Shown here piece by piece: positions 1-6,325 of a DNA stretch of 14,043 nt; positions within the stretch are counted from its first letter, which is position 1; every line of letters begins with the position of its first letter. The translations under genes were made by a program, and so were the position numbers. Source of the stretch: CAZPMT01 sp964587655 (GTDB lineage: Bacteria > Hydrogenedentota > Hydrogenedentia > Hydrogenedentales > SLHB01); NCBI GenBank assembly GCA_964587655.1, contig CAZPMT010000146.1:1-14043 (forward strand), read 5' to 3'. The notes beneath the pieces were generated by a model that saw nothing but the letters and a program-made list of their open reading frames with translations, was not told where the DNA came from and searched no databases.

Positions 1-180
1 TCTATAAATGTCAAGCCTTTTCTCGCGCCGGGCATTTTTTCACAGGCTCTCAGAAGTCTTGCGGAGGTCGGTTTGTCTCAAGGCGAAGACGGGAACGTGT
101 TGCTTATCTGGATCAAATGGCGCTTAGACGGCAGCGTTCACTTTGTTACACTCAAACCCATACGGGAGAGATTCCGATGA
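1..180 (+). CDS. C-terminal part of a DUF6883-like protein, cut by the left edge
   Basis: The frame is open from base 1 to the TGA at 178-180 (59 residues), with no start in view. The last 27 residues, beginning VLLIWIKW and ending KPIRERFR, are identical to the C-terminus of the complete DUF6883-like gene at 889-1251. The 32 residues before that do not resemble the complete copy: its GPNGRG motif is absent and LSQGEDGN stands in its place. The stop overlaps the start of the following DUF4926 gene (ATGA), exactly as in the second copy. It could be the true tail of a diverged DUF6883 gene or a chimera made when the downstream block was duplicated. Function is unknown; membership rests only on the shared tail and the same coupled neighbour. 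Confidence 0.5.
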   Translation, partial: SINVKPFLAPGIFSQALRSLAEVGLSQGEDGNVLLIWIKWRLDGSVHFVTLKPIRERFR

Positions 181-425
181 AACTCGAACTGTACCAACAT
201 GTGGCCCTGCGGCGAAACCTGGATGACAAGGGCGTGAAAAAAGGCGACGTGGCGGTCTTGGTCGATTATGTGCCTCACCCGGCGGGAGGAGAAGAGGGCT
301 GCATTATCGAGATCCACAACGCACTCGGCGAGTCACTGTGGATCGTGGCCGTCAAGGAATCAGATATCGAACCATTGAATGCCGGCGAAGTCCTGGCGGT
401 CCGCCCGCTGGCCCACGCAGGCTGA
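96..425 (+). repeat. Direct repeat, copy A (pairs with 1167-1496)
   Basis: Bases 96-425 align without gaps to 1167-1496 (offset 1071). I count nine mismatches in 330 bases, about 97% identity. The block covers the 3' end of the DUF6883-like gene and the whole DUF4926 gene. Seven of the nine changes are silent and two are conservative, which suggests that both copies stayed under selection after duplication. Similarity continues, weaker, for about 25 bases past the stop codons. Confidence 0.95.
177..425 (+). CDS. DUF4926 domain protein, copy A (82 aa)
   Basis: This small soluble protein opens with MKLELYQHVALRR and continues with KGDVAVLVDYV and ESDIEPLNAGEVLAVRP. That is the pattern I associate with DUF4926: a short beta-rich domain with a KGD turn and a GEEGCIIEI strand. 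The ATG at 177 is chosen because GGGAGAG lies 7 bases upstream and the ATG overlaps the stop of the upstream gene (ATGA); an earlier in-frame ATG at 117 lies inside that gene. It differs from copy B (1248-1496) by two residues, I to L and E to Q; the other six base changes in the coding sequence are silent. No catalytic motif is visible. Being small, coupled and duplicated, it may be the partner or immunity/antitoxin half of a DUF6883 pair. That role is inferred. Confidence 0.8.
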   Translation: MKLELYQHVALRRNLDDKGVKKGDVAVLVDYVPHPAGGEEGCIIEIHNALGESLWIVAVKESDIEPLNAGEVLAVRPLAHAG

Positions 426-451
426 ACCGGATGTAAAGGCCCCGCGCGCGC

Positions 452-473
452 TTCACCCACCCTACAACTTGAG
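452..473 (+). repeat. Half of a GTAGGGTGGG-type hairpin repeat
   Basis: The segment TTCACCCACCCTACAACTTG lies 27 bases after the DUF4926 copy A stop. It matches the right arm and flank of the full hairpin found behind copy B (1537-1573), but the left arm is missing. This looks like a remnant of a short palindromic repeat or of a recombination that removed half of it. It cannot fold into the same hairpin. Confidence 0.6.
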
Positions 474-563
474 TTCTTGGTGTTTGACTTCCTTGGCGAC
501 AGGTGCGACCATAAAGTATCGTCATCCGGCGCAAGTCCAACGAGCTTGAAGGAGTACAAGACG

Positions 564-830
564 ATGACGCCCGACATTGGCTCACTGTTCGACCTGAGCA
601 CGGCAGAGAAGCTCCAACTTGTCGAAGACCTTTGGGATGAATTGGCGGCGACCCCCGACGCAATCCCTGTTCACGAGTGGCAGAAGGACGAACTTGCCCG
701 TAGAAAGGCCAACCTCCTGAATAACCCTGGCTCTGCCTTGTCATGGGAGGAAGTCAGAGAAAAGGTTAGCGGCCATTCTTGCCGTCAAGCAGGGCGGCGT
801 TTTGCAGCACATGAAGATCGCGTGTCATAG
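564..830 (+). CDS. Addiction-module antitoxin-like protein (TIGR02574/PF09720 type), apparently orphan
   Basis: This 88-residue protein carries the family pattern: STAEKLQLVEDLWDEL (residues 10-25), the helix WQKDELARRKANLLNNPGSA, and the closing SWEEVREKV near residue 70. Family members usually stop about there and are followed directly by a RelE/ParE-type toxin gene. Here there is a 17-19 residue Cys/His/Arg-rich tail (GHSCRQAGRRF...) and no toxin follows; the next gene is DUF6883-like. ATG 564 is chosen because AAGGAG (549-554) lies 9 bases upstream and the family pattern begins there. A TTGACT at 484-489 could be a -35 box, but I see no convincing -10. The family is known as the antitoxin side of a two-gene module; what this orphan does now is open. 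Confidence 0.75.
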   Translation: MTPDIGSLFDLSTAEKLQLVEDLWDELAATPDAIPVHEWQKDELARRKANLLNNPGSALSWEEVREKVSGHSCRQAGRRFAAHEDRVS

Positions 831-888
831 GATGGCACATCCTTCGTGCCGTTGGTGAGCGGGATACTATAGACTCGTTCCATTTGTA

Positions 889-1251
889 ATGGTTCTGTTG
901 CCGGAGCACATTGACGTGCGAATACCTGACACGTTGATTATCGCGGAAGAGAAACTGACGCAGTACCTGCTTGTCCCGCGACGTTACGATGATAAATCCG
1001 GATTCTTCGCGCAAGGCGGCTTTTCCATTCAAGAGCCTCATGTGCTAGAGATGGCCTTGCGCGAACTGGCTTTTTCGGTGGAAGCCGTCTCTGATGGAGA
1101 GAGCGAGTACGGAGAGTTCCTCCGTCAAGAGGGCATATTGAAGGGGCCAAATGGACGCGGCCTGAGCGTGTTGCTTATCTGGATCAAATGGCGCTTGGAC
1201 GGCAGCGTTCACTTTGTTACACTCAAACCCATACGGGAGAGATTCCGATGA
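889..1251 (+). CDS. DUF6883-like protein (120 aa), coupled to DUF4926
   Basis: The sequence follows the pattern I remember for DUF6883: EEKLTQYLL (residues 20-28), DKSGFFAQGGF (35-45), HVLEMALREL (51-60), a YG at 74-75, then GILKGPNGRG (82-91), an IW at 97-98 and HFVTLKP at the end. No signal peptide or membrane segment is visible. The GTAATG start is kept because the domain begins soon after it, although no strong ribosome site precedes it. A TACTAT at 865-870 is a possible -10 box. The TGA overlaps the ATG of the DUF4926 gene by 4 bases (ATGA), implying coupled translation. By analogy with other small coupled pairs it may be the toxin or effector half, but nothing in the sequence proves activity. 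Confidence 0.7.
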   Translation: MVLLPEHIDVRIPDTLIIAEEKLTQYLLVPRRYDDKSGFFAQGGFSIQEPHVLEMALRELAFSVEAVSDGESEYGEFLRQEGILKGPNGRGLSVLLIWIKWRLDGSVHFVTLKPIRERFR

Positions 1252-1496
1252 AACTCGAACTGTACCAACATGTGGCCCTGCGGCGAAACCTGGATGACAA
1301 GGGCGTGAAAAAAGGCGACGTGGCGGTCTTGGTCGATTATGTGCCTCACCCGGCGGGAGGAGAAGAAGGTTGCATCCTCGAGATCCACAACGCACTCGGC
1401 GAGTCACTGTGGATCGTGGCCGTCAAGCAATCAGATATCGAACCATTGAATGCAGGCGAAGTCCTGGCGGTCCGCCCGCTTGCCCATGCAGGCTGA
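1167..1496 (+). repeat. Direct repeat, copy B (pairs with 96-425)
   Basis: This is the second copy of the 330-base duplicated block, ungapped and about 97% identical to copy A. Upstream of 1167 the two copies diverge at once, inside the DUF6883 reading frame. The left boundary is therefore sharp and intragenic, as expected for recombination or domain shuffling rather than slow drift. Confidence 0.95.
1248..1496 (+). CDS. DUF4926 domain protein, copy B (82 aa)
   Basis: This is a near-identical paralogue of the gene at 177-425, with CILEIH instead of CIIEIH and KQSD instead of KESD. The same GGGAGAG ribosome site lies 7 bases before the ATG. The start overlaps the stop of the complete DUF6883-like gene, so this copy shows the full two-gene unit. 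Silent changes dominate between the copies, so both probably still make protein. Which partner each copy recognises is unknown. The upstream partner shares only its C-terminal 27 residues between the two units, so DUF4926 could bind that conserved tail; this is inference. Confidence 0.8.
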   Translation: MKLELYQHVALRRNLDDKGVKKGDVAVLVDYVPHPAGGEEGCILEIHNALGESLWIVAVKQSDIEPLNAGEVLAVRPLAHAG

Positions 1497-1536
1497 ACCG
1501 GACGTGAATGCCCGGCGCGAGCATCACGCAATCAGT

Positions 1537-1573
1537 TGTAGGGTGGGTTTCGCTCCGTTTCACCCACCCTACA
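1537..1573. repeat. Hairpin repeat with 12-base arms
   Basis: TGTAGGGTGGGT (1537-1548) and ACCCACCCTACA (1562-1573) are perfect inverted arms around a 13-base loop containing TTCGCTCCG. It lies 40 bases after the DUF4926 copy B stop. There is no T-run, so a simple intrinsic terminator is not convincing. It looks more like a REP/MITE-type interspersed palindrome, which can still stabilise or end transcripts. A half copy is at 452-473. Confidence 0.8.
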
Positions 1574-1649
1574 GTTGAGACCCCTTTGCGTTGTGCAACG
1601 ACTGACTTCGGCAACGGGCGTGTTGTGAGACATGTGGGGACTAGACACC

Positions 1650-2696
1650 ATGGACCGCGTTAACTGGCAGGACCGAATCAGCGTTGCCCCGGGCGTGCAT
1701 CGCGGCGAGGCTTGCATAAAGGGTACCCGTGTGCCCGTCAGGACTATCGTCGGGAGTTTCGCTGATGCGATGGCGCCCGAACAAATCCTCACCGAATACC
1801 CGCAGCTCACGCTTGACGACATTCATGCATCGCTCGCATACGCTGCTGAAGTCCTTCGTAAGGAGGTGATGCAGGTCTCGTCTTCCGAAGATGACCCGCT
1901 TCCTGCGCCGCTCTACAGGTACATGTCCTGGCATAACGCGTGTCACAAGAAGTTACTTACGGATAATGAACTCCACTTTGCCGTGGCAAGTTCGTTCAAC
2001 GACCCCTTTGATTGCCAGTTCGAAATAGAATGGCCAGAGGATCCCGTGCTCCTACGGAAATGCCTGGAGAAGGAGGCAATGAAGGATGACCTGAACGAGT
2101 CCCCAGATGAATTGCGAGCTCGCGTAGACAAACGATCTGCAGAAATCCTCGCTCCTGGTTTTGCGGAAAGGCAGACACGTTTGATCAGAGAAGACGCGGA
2201 CCAGAACGCGGGTCTCCTGTGCCTATCCAAAACAAGGTCAAACCTCTTGATGTGGGGACATTATGCCGACTCACACGGTGGTCTCTGCGTCGGCTTCAGC
2301 CTGGCGGGACTCGAGGAAGTCCTCGAACAGATCCACAAAGAAGAGGCCCTCGGCGGTGATATCATAAGAGTTGAATACGCTGACAGATTTCCCGTGTTCA
2401 AGATCGCGGAACGACCTCCGCCGGGCGAAATGTTACGCACGGCAGTCAGGACGAAATCCCTGGATTGGAGCTATGAGAGAGAATATCGCTGCGTCGTGGG
2501 GTTGAAAGACAATGCCAGAACATGGTGCTATCCAGATCATGCTCTGGTGGAGGTCATTCTCGGCTGCAGGATTCACCCAGCGGATGAGCAGGAAATCGTA
2601 GAAATCCTGCAACGGAAGAACCCAAGACCTCCGCTCTTCAAAGCAGTGATCAGAAAAGGTGAGTACGCCCTGGATTTCCACCCTGTTGAGTACTGA
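1650..2696 (+). CDS. DUF433-DUF2971 fusion protein (348 aa)
   Basis: Residues 1-73 are a DUF433 domain: DRISVAPGVHRGEACIKGTR, then APEQILTEYPQLTLDDI and SLAYAAEVLRKEV. DUF433 is a small helix-turn-helix antitoxin-type domain, normally a separate protein of about 75 residues, often paired with a PIN-like toxin. After a short acidic/proline linker (SSSEDDPLPAP, residues 77-87) comes a DUF2971-like domain. Its hallmarks are LYRYMS, LHFAVASSFNDPFDCQF (about 108-124), NLLMWGHYADSHGGLCVGF (about 200-220) and LDWSYEREYRC (about 270-280). DUF2971 is of unknown activity and is often met near defence or toxin genes. ATG 1650 is preferred because DUF433 proteins begin close to this point and GGGGA lies upstream; ATG 1632, 18 bases earlier, is the alternative. 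The gene is convergent with the redox operon, 51 bases apart. Confidence 0.8.
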   Translation: MDRVNWQDRISVAPGVHRGEACIKGTRVPVRTIVGSFADAMAPEQILTEYPQLTLDDIHASLAYAAEVLRKEVMQVSSSEDDPLPAPLYRYMSWHNACHKKLLTDNELHFAVASSFNDPFDCQFEIEWPEDPVLLRKCLEKEAMKDDLNESPDELRARVDKRSAEILAPGFAERQTRLIREDADQNAGLLCLSKTRSNLLMWGHYADSHGGLCVGFSLAGLEEVLEQIHKEEALGGDIIRVEYADRFPVFKIAERPPPGEMLRTAVRTKSLDWSYEREYRCVVGLKDNARTWCYPDHALVEVILGCRIHPADEQEIVEILQRKNPRPPLFKAVIRKGEYALDFHPVEY

Positions 2697-2747
2697 GCGC
2701 CTGCGATCGTTGCTGCTTCCTCTGGTGCGGATTCGCGCAAAGATCGA

Positions 2748-3581
2748 TCAGTAGTCCTGCGGCATTTGGCTGATCTGTTCGAGGGTGAAGACGGGGCCTT
2801 CTTTGCAGACATAGACGGGGCCGCAGTTGCAGCGTCCGCATTTGCCGATGCCGCATTTCATGCGGTTTTCGAGGCTGGTGTAGATATCGCCTTTGCCCAG
2901 GCCCATTTTGTCGAGCACGGGCAGCGTGAACTTGATCATGATGGGCGGGCCGATGACTAGCGCGATGCTGTTATCGGCGGGGATGTTTGCGCGTTCGATG
3001 ACGTGCGGGATCAGACCGATCTCGCCTTTCCATTCGGGCGTCTCGCCGCCTGGATCAACGCATTGGATCACCCGGACACGCTCGTGTTTCGCCCACTCGT
3101 CGAGCTCGTCGACGAAGACCAGGTCGCCGACGGTGCGCGCTCCGTAGACGATGGTGATGTCGCCGAATCTTGCGCGGTTCTCGATGGCGTACCAGATTGC
3201 GCAGCGGATCGGCGGCATGGCGATTCCGCCGGCGATGAAGATCAGGTTCTTGCCTTCCCACTGTTGCGTGGGGTACGCGTTGCCGTACGGCCCGCGGAAA
3301 CCGATGACGTCGCCTTCGTCGATCTGCCACAGCACTTCGGTGACCCTGCCGGTCTTGCGGAAACAGAACTCGATGTAATCCTTCCAGGTCGAACTCGAGC
3401 AGATGTTGAAGGTGGACTCGCCCGACCCGAAGGCCGAGAACATTCCGAACTGGCCGACGTCGAAGGAGAACCTCCCGGCGGCGGCTTCGTCGATGAATCG
3501 TATGCGTACGGATTTCACGTCCGCGGTGTGCTGCTGAACCTTGATGACTTCCATCAGCTCCGGTATGTAAACGTTATCCAT
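2748..3581 (-). CDS. flxA: FlxA-like FAD/NAD(P)-binding oxidoreductase subunit
   Basis: This 277-residue protein is the likely electron entry point, oxidising NAD(P)H with a bound flavin. An FAD-binding barrel (about 1-105) shows TFNICSSS at the position of the RxYS-type motif and GPYGNAY near 98-104. The nucleotide-binding half carries FIAGGIAMPPIR (115-126) and a late GPPIMIK. The C-terminus holds a [2Fe-2S] site with C243, C248, C251 and C259 (CGIGKCGRC...C), as in dihydroorotate dehydrogenase electron-transfer subunits and sulfhydrogenase gamma subunits. ATG 3581 has AGAGGG about 6 bases upstream and starts 2 bases after the stop of the preceding gene. It is the last gene of the operon. 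The flx name rests on gene order; AsrB- or HydG-like is the alternative reading of the family. Confidence 0.88.
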   Translation of the reverse strand: MDNVYIPELMEVIKVQQHTADVKSVRIRFIDEAAAGRFSFDVGQFGMFSAFGSGESTFNICSSSTWKDYIEFCFRKTGRVTEVLWQIDEGDVIGFRGPYGNAYPTQQWEGKNLIFIAGGIAMPPIRCAIWYAIENRARFGDITIVYGARTVGDLVFVDELDEWAKHERVRVIQCVDPGGETPEWKGEIGLIPHVIERANIPADNSIALVIGPPIMIKFTLPVLDKMGLGKGDIYTSLENRMKCGIGKCGRCNCGPVYVCKEGPVFTLEQISQMPQDY

Positions 3582-3583
3582 GA

Positions 3584-4609
3584 CTACCCTCTTACCTCGG
3601 TCGCGCTCCGCAGCGCATGCTCGCGCAGGCCCATAAGCGTGTTGAGAACGCCGAGCCCCACCGGACAGTTCCGCGTGCAGTTCCCGCACCCGGTGCACAG
3701 GATCTCGCCGAACTTATCGGGATAGATGCGGAATTTGTGCTGTATCCGTTGACGCTGCCGCTGGCCCTGCGTCGAGCGCGGATTGTGTCCTGAAGCGTGC
3801 ATAGTGAACATCGGGAACTGGCAACTATCCCAGTTCTTCATTCGCGCGCCGCCCGACGCGTTGCCCTCGTCGACGATATCGAAGCAGTGGCACGTAGGGC
3901 ACGTGTATGCGCAGGCGCCGCACCCTAGACAGCGCAACGCGATCTCGCGCCACGCGGGGTCCTCGAAATTCCTCTCGAGTTGCGCGGCGATGAGTTCCAC
4001 GTCCACCCGGTTCTCCGGGCCGGGGATCTTTTTCGCTTCCTTCGACGAGGTCTGCGTCTTTCCGGAGAACAAGGCCTTTCCCTTGTCGGTGAAACACCGG
4101 ACCTCGAATTCGCCGCCGCCGAGCGCCAGCAGCATCGCGTCGGAACCCTTTTCCGCCACGGGGCCCAGCCCCACCGACGTGCAGAAGCAGTTGCCGTCAT
4201 ATTCGGCGCAGCCGAGCGTGACGATTGTCGCCGCCTCGCGCCGGACGTTGTAGAACTTGTCCTTGTAATCCCAGTTGAAGACGCGATCAAGGATCGCCAT
4301 CGAGGCGGCGTCGCATGGACGCGCGCCGATGATCAACCGGGGCGTCTGCGGCGGATCGAGATCGTCCAACTCCAGCTTGTGGCCCTTGAACCGGTACGTG
4401 TAGATCTTCTCGTTTCTGGGAAAGAAGAATTCCTTGATCGAGTTGGCCGGATGCACAAAGCCGTCAAGAGCCAACGCCTGCCCGGACGCTAGAGGCGCGT
4501 ACATGCACACGTCCGGTTTCACGAACGCCGGGCCCGCCGCGGCGTTCCCCTGGCCGATCCATGCGTCGACCAATTCCTGAAGGCTCTTCCGTGTGATGAC
4601 TTCGCTCAC
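3584..4609 (-). CDS. flxB: FlxB-like 4Fe-4S protein (sulfhydrogenase beta / AsrA type)
   Basis: This 341-residue cytoplasmic iron-sulfur protein should relay electrons between FlxA and FlxC/FlxD. The N-terminal 200 residues contain GARPCDAASM (95-104) and GCAEYDGNCFCTS (133-145), as in the beta subunits of sulfhydrogenase and anaerobic sulfite reductase A. Two cubane motifs follow: C227-C230-C233-C237 (CLGCGACAYTCP) and C305-C308-C311-C315 (CTGCGNCTRNCP). The start is GTG at 4609, overlapping the upstream stop as GTGA, with GGAGG about 10 bases before it; longer readings in this frame run inside the upstream gene and give Arg/His-rich sequence with no family match. Family function is known from homologues; the role in this complex is inferred from order. 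Confidence 0.88.
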   Translation of the reverse strand: MSEVITRKSLQELVDAWIGQGNAAAGPAFVKPDVCMYAPLASGQALALDGFVHPANSIKEFFFPRNEKIYTYRFKGHKLELDDLDPPQTPRLIIGARPCDAASMAILDRVFNWDYKDKFYNVRREAATIVTLGCAEYDGNCFCTSVGLGPVAEKGSDAMLLALGGGEFEVRCFTDKGKALFSGKTQTSSKEAKKIPGPENRVDVELIAAQLERNFEDPAWREIALRCLGCGACAYTCPTCHCFDIVDEGNASGGARMKNWDSCQFPMFTMHASGHNPRSTQGQRQRQRIQHKFRIYPDKFGEILCTGCGNCTRNCPVGLGVLNTLMGLREHALRSATEVRG

Positions 4610-5445
4610 AGGATGAATCCCTCCTTGTCTTCCATGCTGTATGAACCAATGATGGGCGGCGTTTCCTGGTCCATGCCGGCGCGATAGTTGAAGTGCTCTT
4701 CGGCGGCGTGGGCCAGTGTCAGGTTCAGCAGGGACAGGTTGATGCCGGCCGGACACGCGCGCGTGCATTCGCCGCAACTCACGCAACGCCCCGCTTGATG
4801 GAACGCGCGCACTATCTGCCACGCGAAGTTGCCCTTGAGCGTCGCCGACGTATCAATGACGGCCGGACGGTTCTTGTCCACGATGCACCGGTTGCAGTAA
4901 CACAACGGACAGACTTCCCGGCACGCGTAGCACTTGACGCAGCGCGACAGTTCCTCGATCCAGTACGCCATGCGTTCGGCGGGTGATTTCTTGAGGAACT
5001 CCTTGATTTCGGCGTAGCGCCCGTTGGCCTCGCCGGACGCGACCGCCTCGCCGATTACCTCATCGGCGGATCGGGGCAGGCGCACGTCGCAGGCGCCGCA
5101 CTTGGACGCGCGCGGTTTGCCGACGCCCTCGCAGGCCACGCCGATGACGTACAGCGACGCGCGGTCGATCTGCGATTCCTGCTGGAGCACGACAATCGTG
5201 CGTTCATCGCAGCCTTTCACGATGATGGCCGGTTTGCCGAGCGCCTTGACGTCCTTCCGGGTCAGGTACGTCGTCAAATTGGCGAAACACCGTTCGTTCC
5301 ACACCAACTTATCGACGTCCTCCGGCTTCGTGACAAAGACGGGATACGCGGGGCCGTCCGCCGAGGCTTGGCCGTAGCCGATGATTACATTCACCTTTCC
5401 TTCCTCGAGAAGGCGGCGGCATGTCTGGCGCAGTTGTTCGATCAT
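4606..5445 (-). CDS. flxC: FlxC-like 4Fe-4S dicluster protein with FrhB-like N-terminus
   Basis: In this 279-residue protein, residues 1-125 resemble the N-terminal domain of F420-hydrogenase/dehydrogenase beta-type proteins, with KGCDERTIVVLQQE (77-90), GVACEGVGK and KCGACDVR. The C-terminal half carries two cubane motifs, C169-C172-C175-C179 (CVKCYACREVCP) and C221-C224-C227-C231 (CVSCGECTRACP). Three more cysteines come directly after the first motif, in PLCYCNRC (C182, C184, C187), giving seven cysteines in 19 residues. It overlaps mvhD by 4 bases (ATGA) and flxB by 4 bases (GTGA), so the three are probably translated in sequence. Expected role: electron relay inside the Flx module, in the cytoplasm. 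Confidence 0.85.
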   Translation of the reverse strand: MIEQLRQTCRRLLEEGKVNVIIGYGQASADGPAYPVFVTKPEDVDKLVWNERCFANLTTYLTRKDVKALGKPAIIVKGCDERTIVVLQQESQIDRASLYVIGVACEGVGKPRASKCGACDVRLPRSADEVIGEAVASGEANGRYAEIKEFLKKSPAERMAYWIEELSRCVKCYACREVCPLCYCNRCIVDKNRPAVIDTSATLKGNFAWQIVRAFHQAGRCVSCGECTRACPAGINLSLLNLTLAHAAEEHFNYRAGMDQETPPIIGSYSMEDKEGFIL

Positions 5446-5876
5446 ACGCCGGCCTCACATATCTTCTTGTAGGCGGCATAGGGGCCAAGTTTGCGTGTGC
5501 GCTCCGTGATCTCGGTGATGGTCTGCTGAAATTTCTTGCCCTCCGCGGCGGATATCCACGCGAAGTGGATGCGCTCCATGTCGATGCCGAGGGTATCGAG
5601 CAACTCGCGGAACAGGATCCAGCGGCGCCGCGCGTGGTAGTTGCCGGCCGTGTAATGGCAATCGCCAGGGTGGCAACCCGAGACGATCACGGCGTCCGCG
5701 CCCGCCTCCAGCGCTTTGATCAGCAGATTGAAATCGATGCGGCCCGTGCACGGCAGCCGGATGATCCGCACGTTGGACGGGTACTCGAGGCGGTTAGTGC
5801 CCGCGAGATCCGCGCCGAGGTACGTGCACCAGTTGCAAACGTACGCGACGATTTTCGGTTCGAATTCGCTATTCAC
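5442..5876 (-). CDS. mvhD: MvhD/FlxD-type [2Fe-2S] delta subunit
   Basis: This 144-residue protein has the MvhD cysteine pattern: CNWC (C14, C17), LPCTGR (C43) and SGCHPGDCHY (C68, C73), followed by the Arg-rich HARRR and the LLDTLGID helix. In methanogens MvhD carries a [2Fe-2S] cluster and hands electrons to HdrA; in Flx-Hdr operons the same protein is FlxD. Its place between flxC and hdrA fits that bridging role. The start is GTG 5876 with AAGGA 7 bases upstream. A possible 11-codon leader frame ends on this start codon (see findings). The stop overlaps the start of flxC. Confidence 0.93.
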   Translation of the reverse strand: MNSEFEPKIVAYVCNWCTYLGADLAGTNRLEYPSNVRIIRLPCTGRIDFNLLIKALEAGADAVIVSGCHPGDCHYTAGNYHARRRWILFRELLDTLGIDMERIHFAWISAAEGKKFQQTITEITERTRKLGPYAAYKKICEAGV

Positions 5877-5917
5877 AATCGTCCTTCTTCTCGATTAGTC
5901 TTAGCCATCGGTGCAAC

Positions 5918-6325
5918 CTAGACCGAAGGGTCGATAACCGTCAAATCCTTGAAGTAGTCACGGCGGAAACCGCGGTCACGCGTCAACAGCCGGTCGCATT
6001 GCACCCGCGCGTGGGCGGCGATCAGGAAATCCGCGATGATACGTTCGCGCGTTCCTCCCTGCGCCCGGTACTCTCGCCACATCGCCCCGGCGCACAAGGC
6101 CGCGGAGCGTTCCATGGGAAGAAAGCCAATATCCAGCCGGCTCATGGCCGCCTCAAACTGATCCTGAGACGGGAAGAGCCCGGCTAGTTCGGCCCAGACA
6201 ATGTCACAGGCCACAAGCCGCCCGTCTCGGATGCAGCGCCGCAAGGCCTCCGCGGAGGGCCGACCGTGATTCGGGTCATCCCGAAACACGTCGATCAACA
6301 CGCTCGTGTCAACACCCGTGATCAC
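5918..6325 (-). CDS. vapC: VapC-type PIN-domain ribonuclease toxin
   Basis: This 135-residue protein has a complete PIN fold signature: D6 in GVDTSVLIDVF, E46 in VWAEL, D99 in IADFLIAAHA and D117 in LTRDRGF. These are the four acidic metal-binding positions expected of an active Mg-dependent RNase. VapC toxins typically cut tRNA or rRNA and are neutralised by the VapB partner. The start is GTG 6325, sharing GTGA with the end of vapB. The gene lies inside the redox operon on the same strand, 41 bases before mvhD. No inactivating change is visible. Confidence 0.93.
   Translation of the reverse strand: MITGVDTSVLIDVFRDDPNHGRPSAEALRRCIRDGRLVACDIVWAELAGLFPSQDQFEAAMSRLDIGFLPMERSAALCAGAMWREYRAQGGTRERIIADFLIAAHARVQCDRLLTRDRGFRRDYFKDLTVIDPSV

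Noticed and set aside
740..888. Toxin gene or remnant after the orphan antitoxin
   Set aside because: No frame in this stretch shows RelE/ParE features that I can recognise.
1537..1573. Intrinsic terminator
   Set aside because: The stem is good but there is no T-run on either side, so I call it a palindromic repeat only.
3582..3698. N-terminal extension of the flxA frame
   Set aside because: It overlaps the end of flxB and encodes no recognisable domain; ATG 3581 has its own ribosome site.
4610..4822. N-terminal extension of the flxB frame
   Set aside because: It lies wholly inside flxC in another frame and reads as Arg/His-rich sequence; the GTG at 4609 with its GGAGG and GTGA overlap explains the gene.
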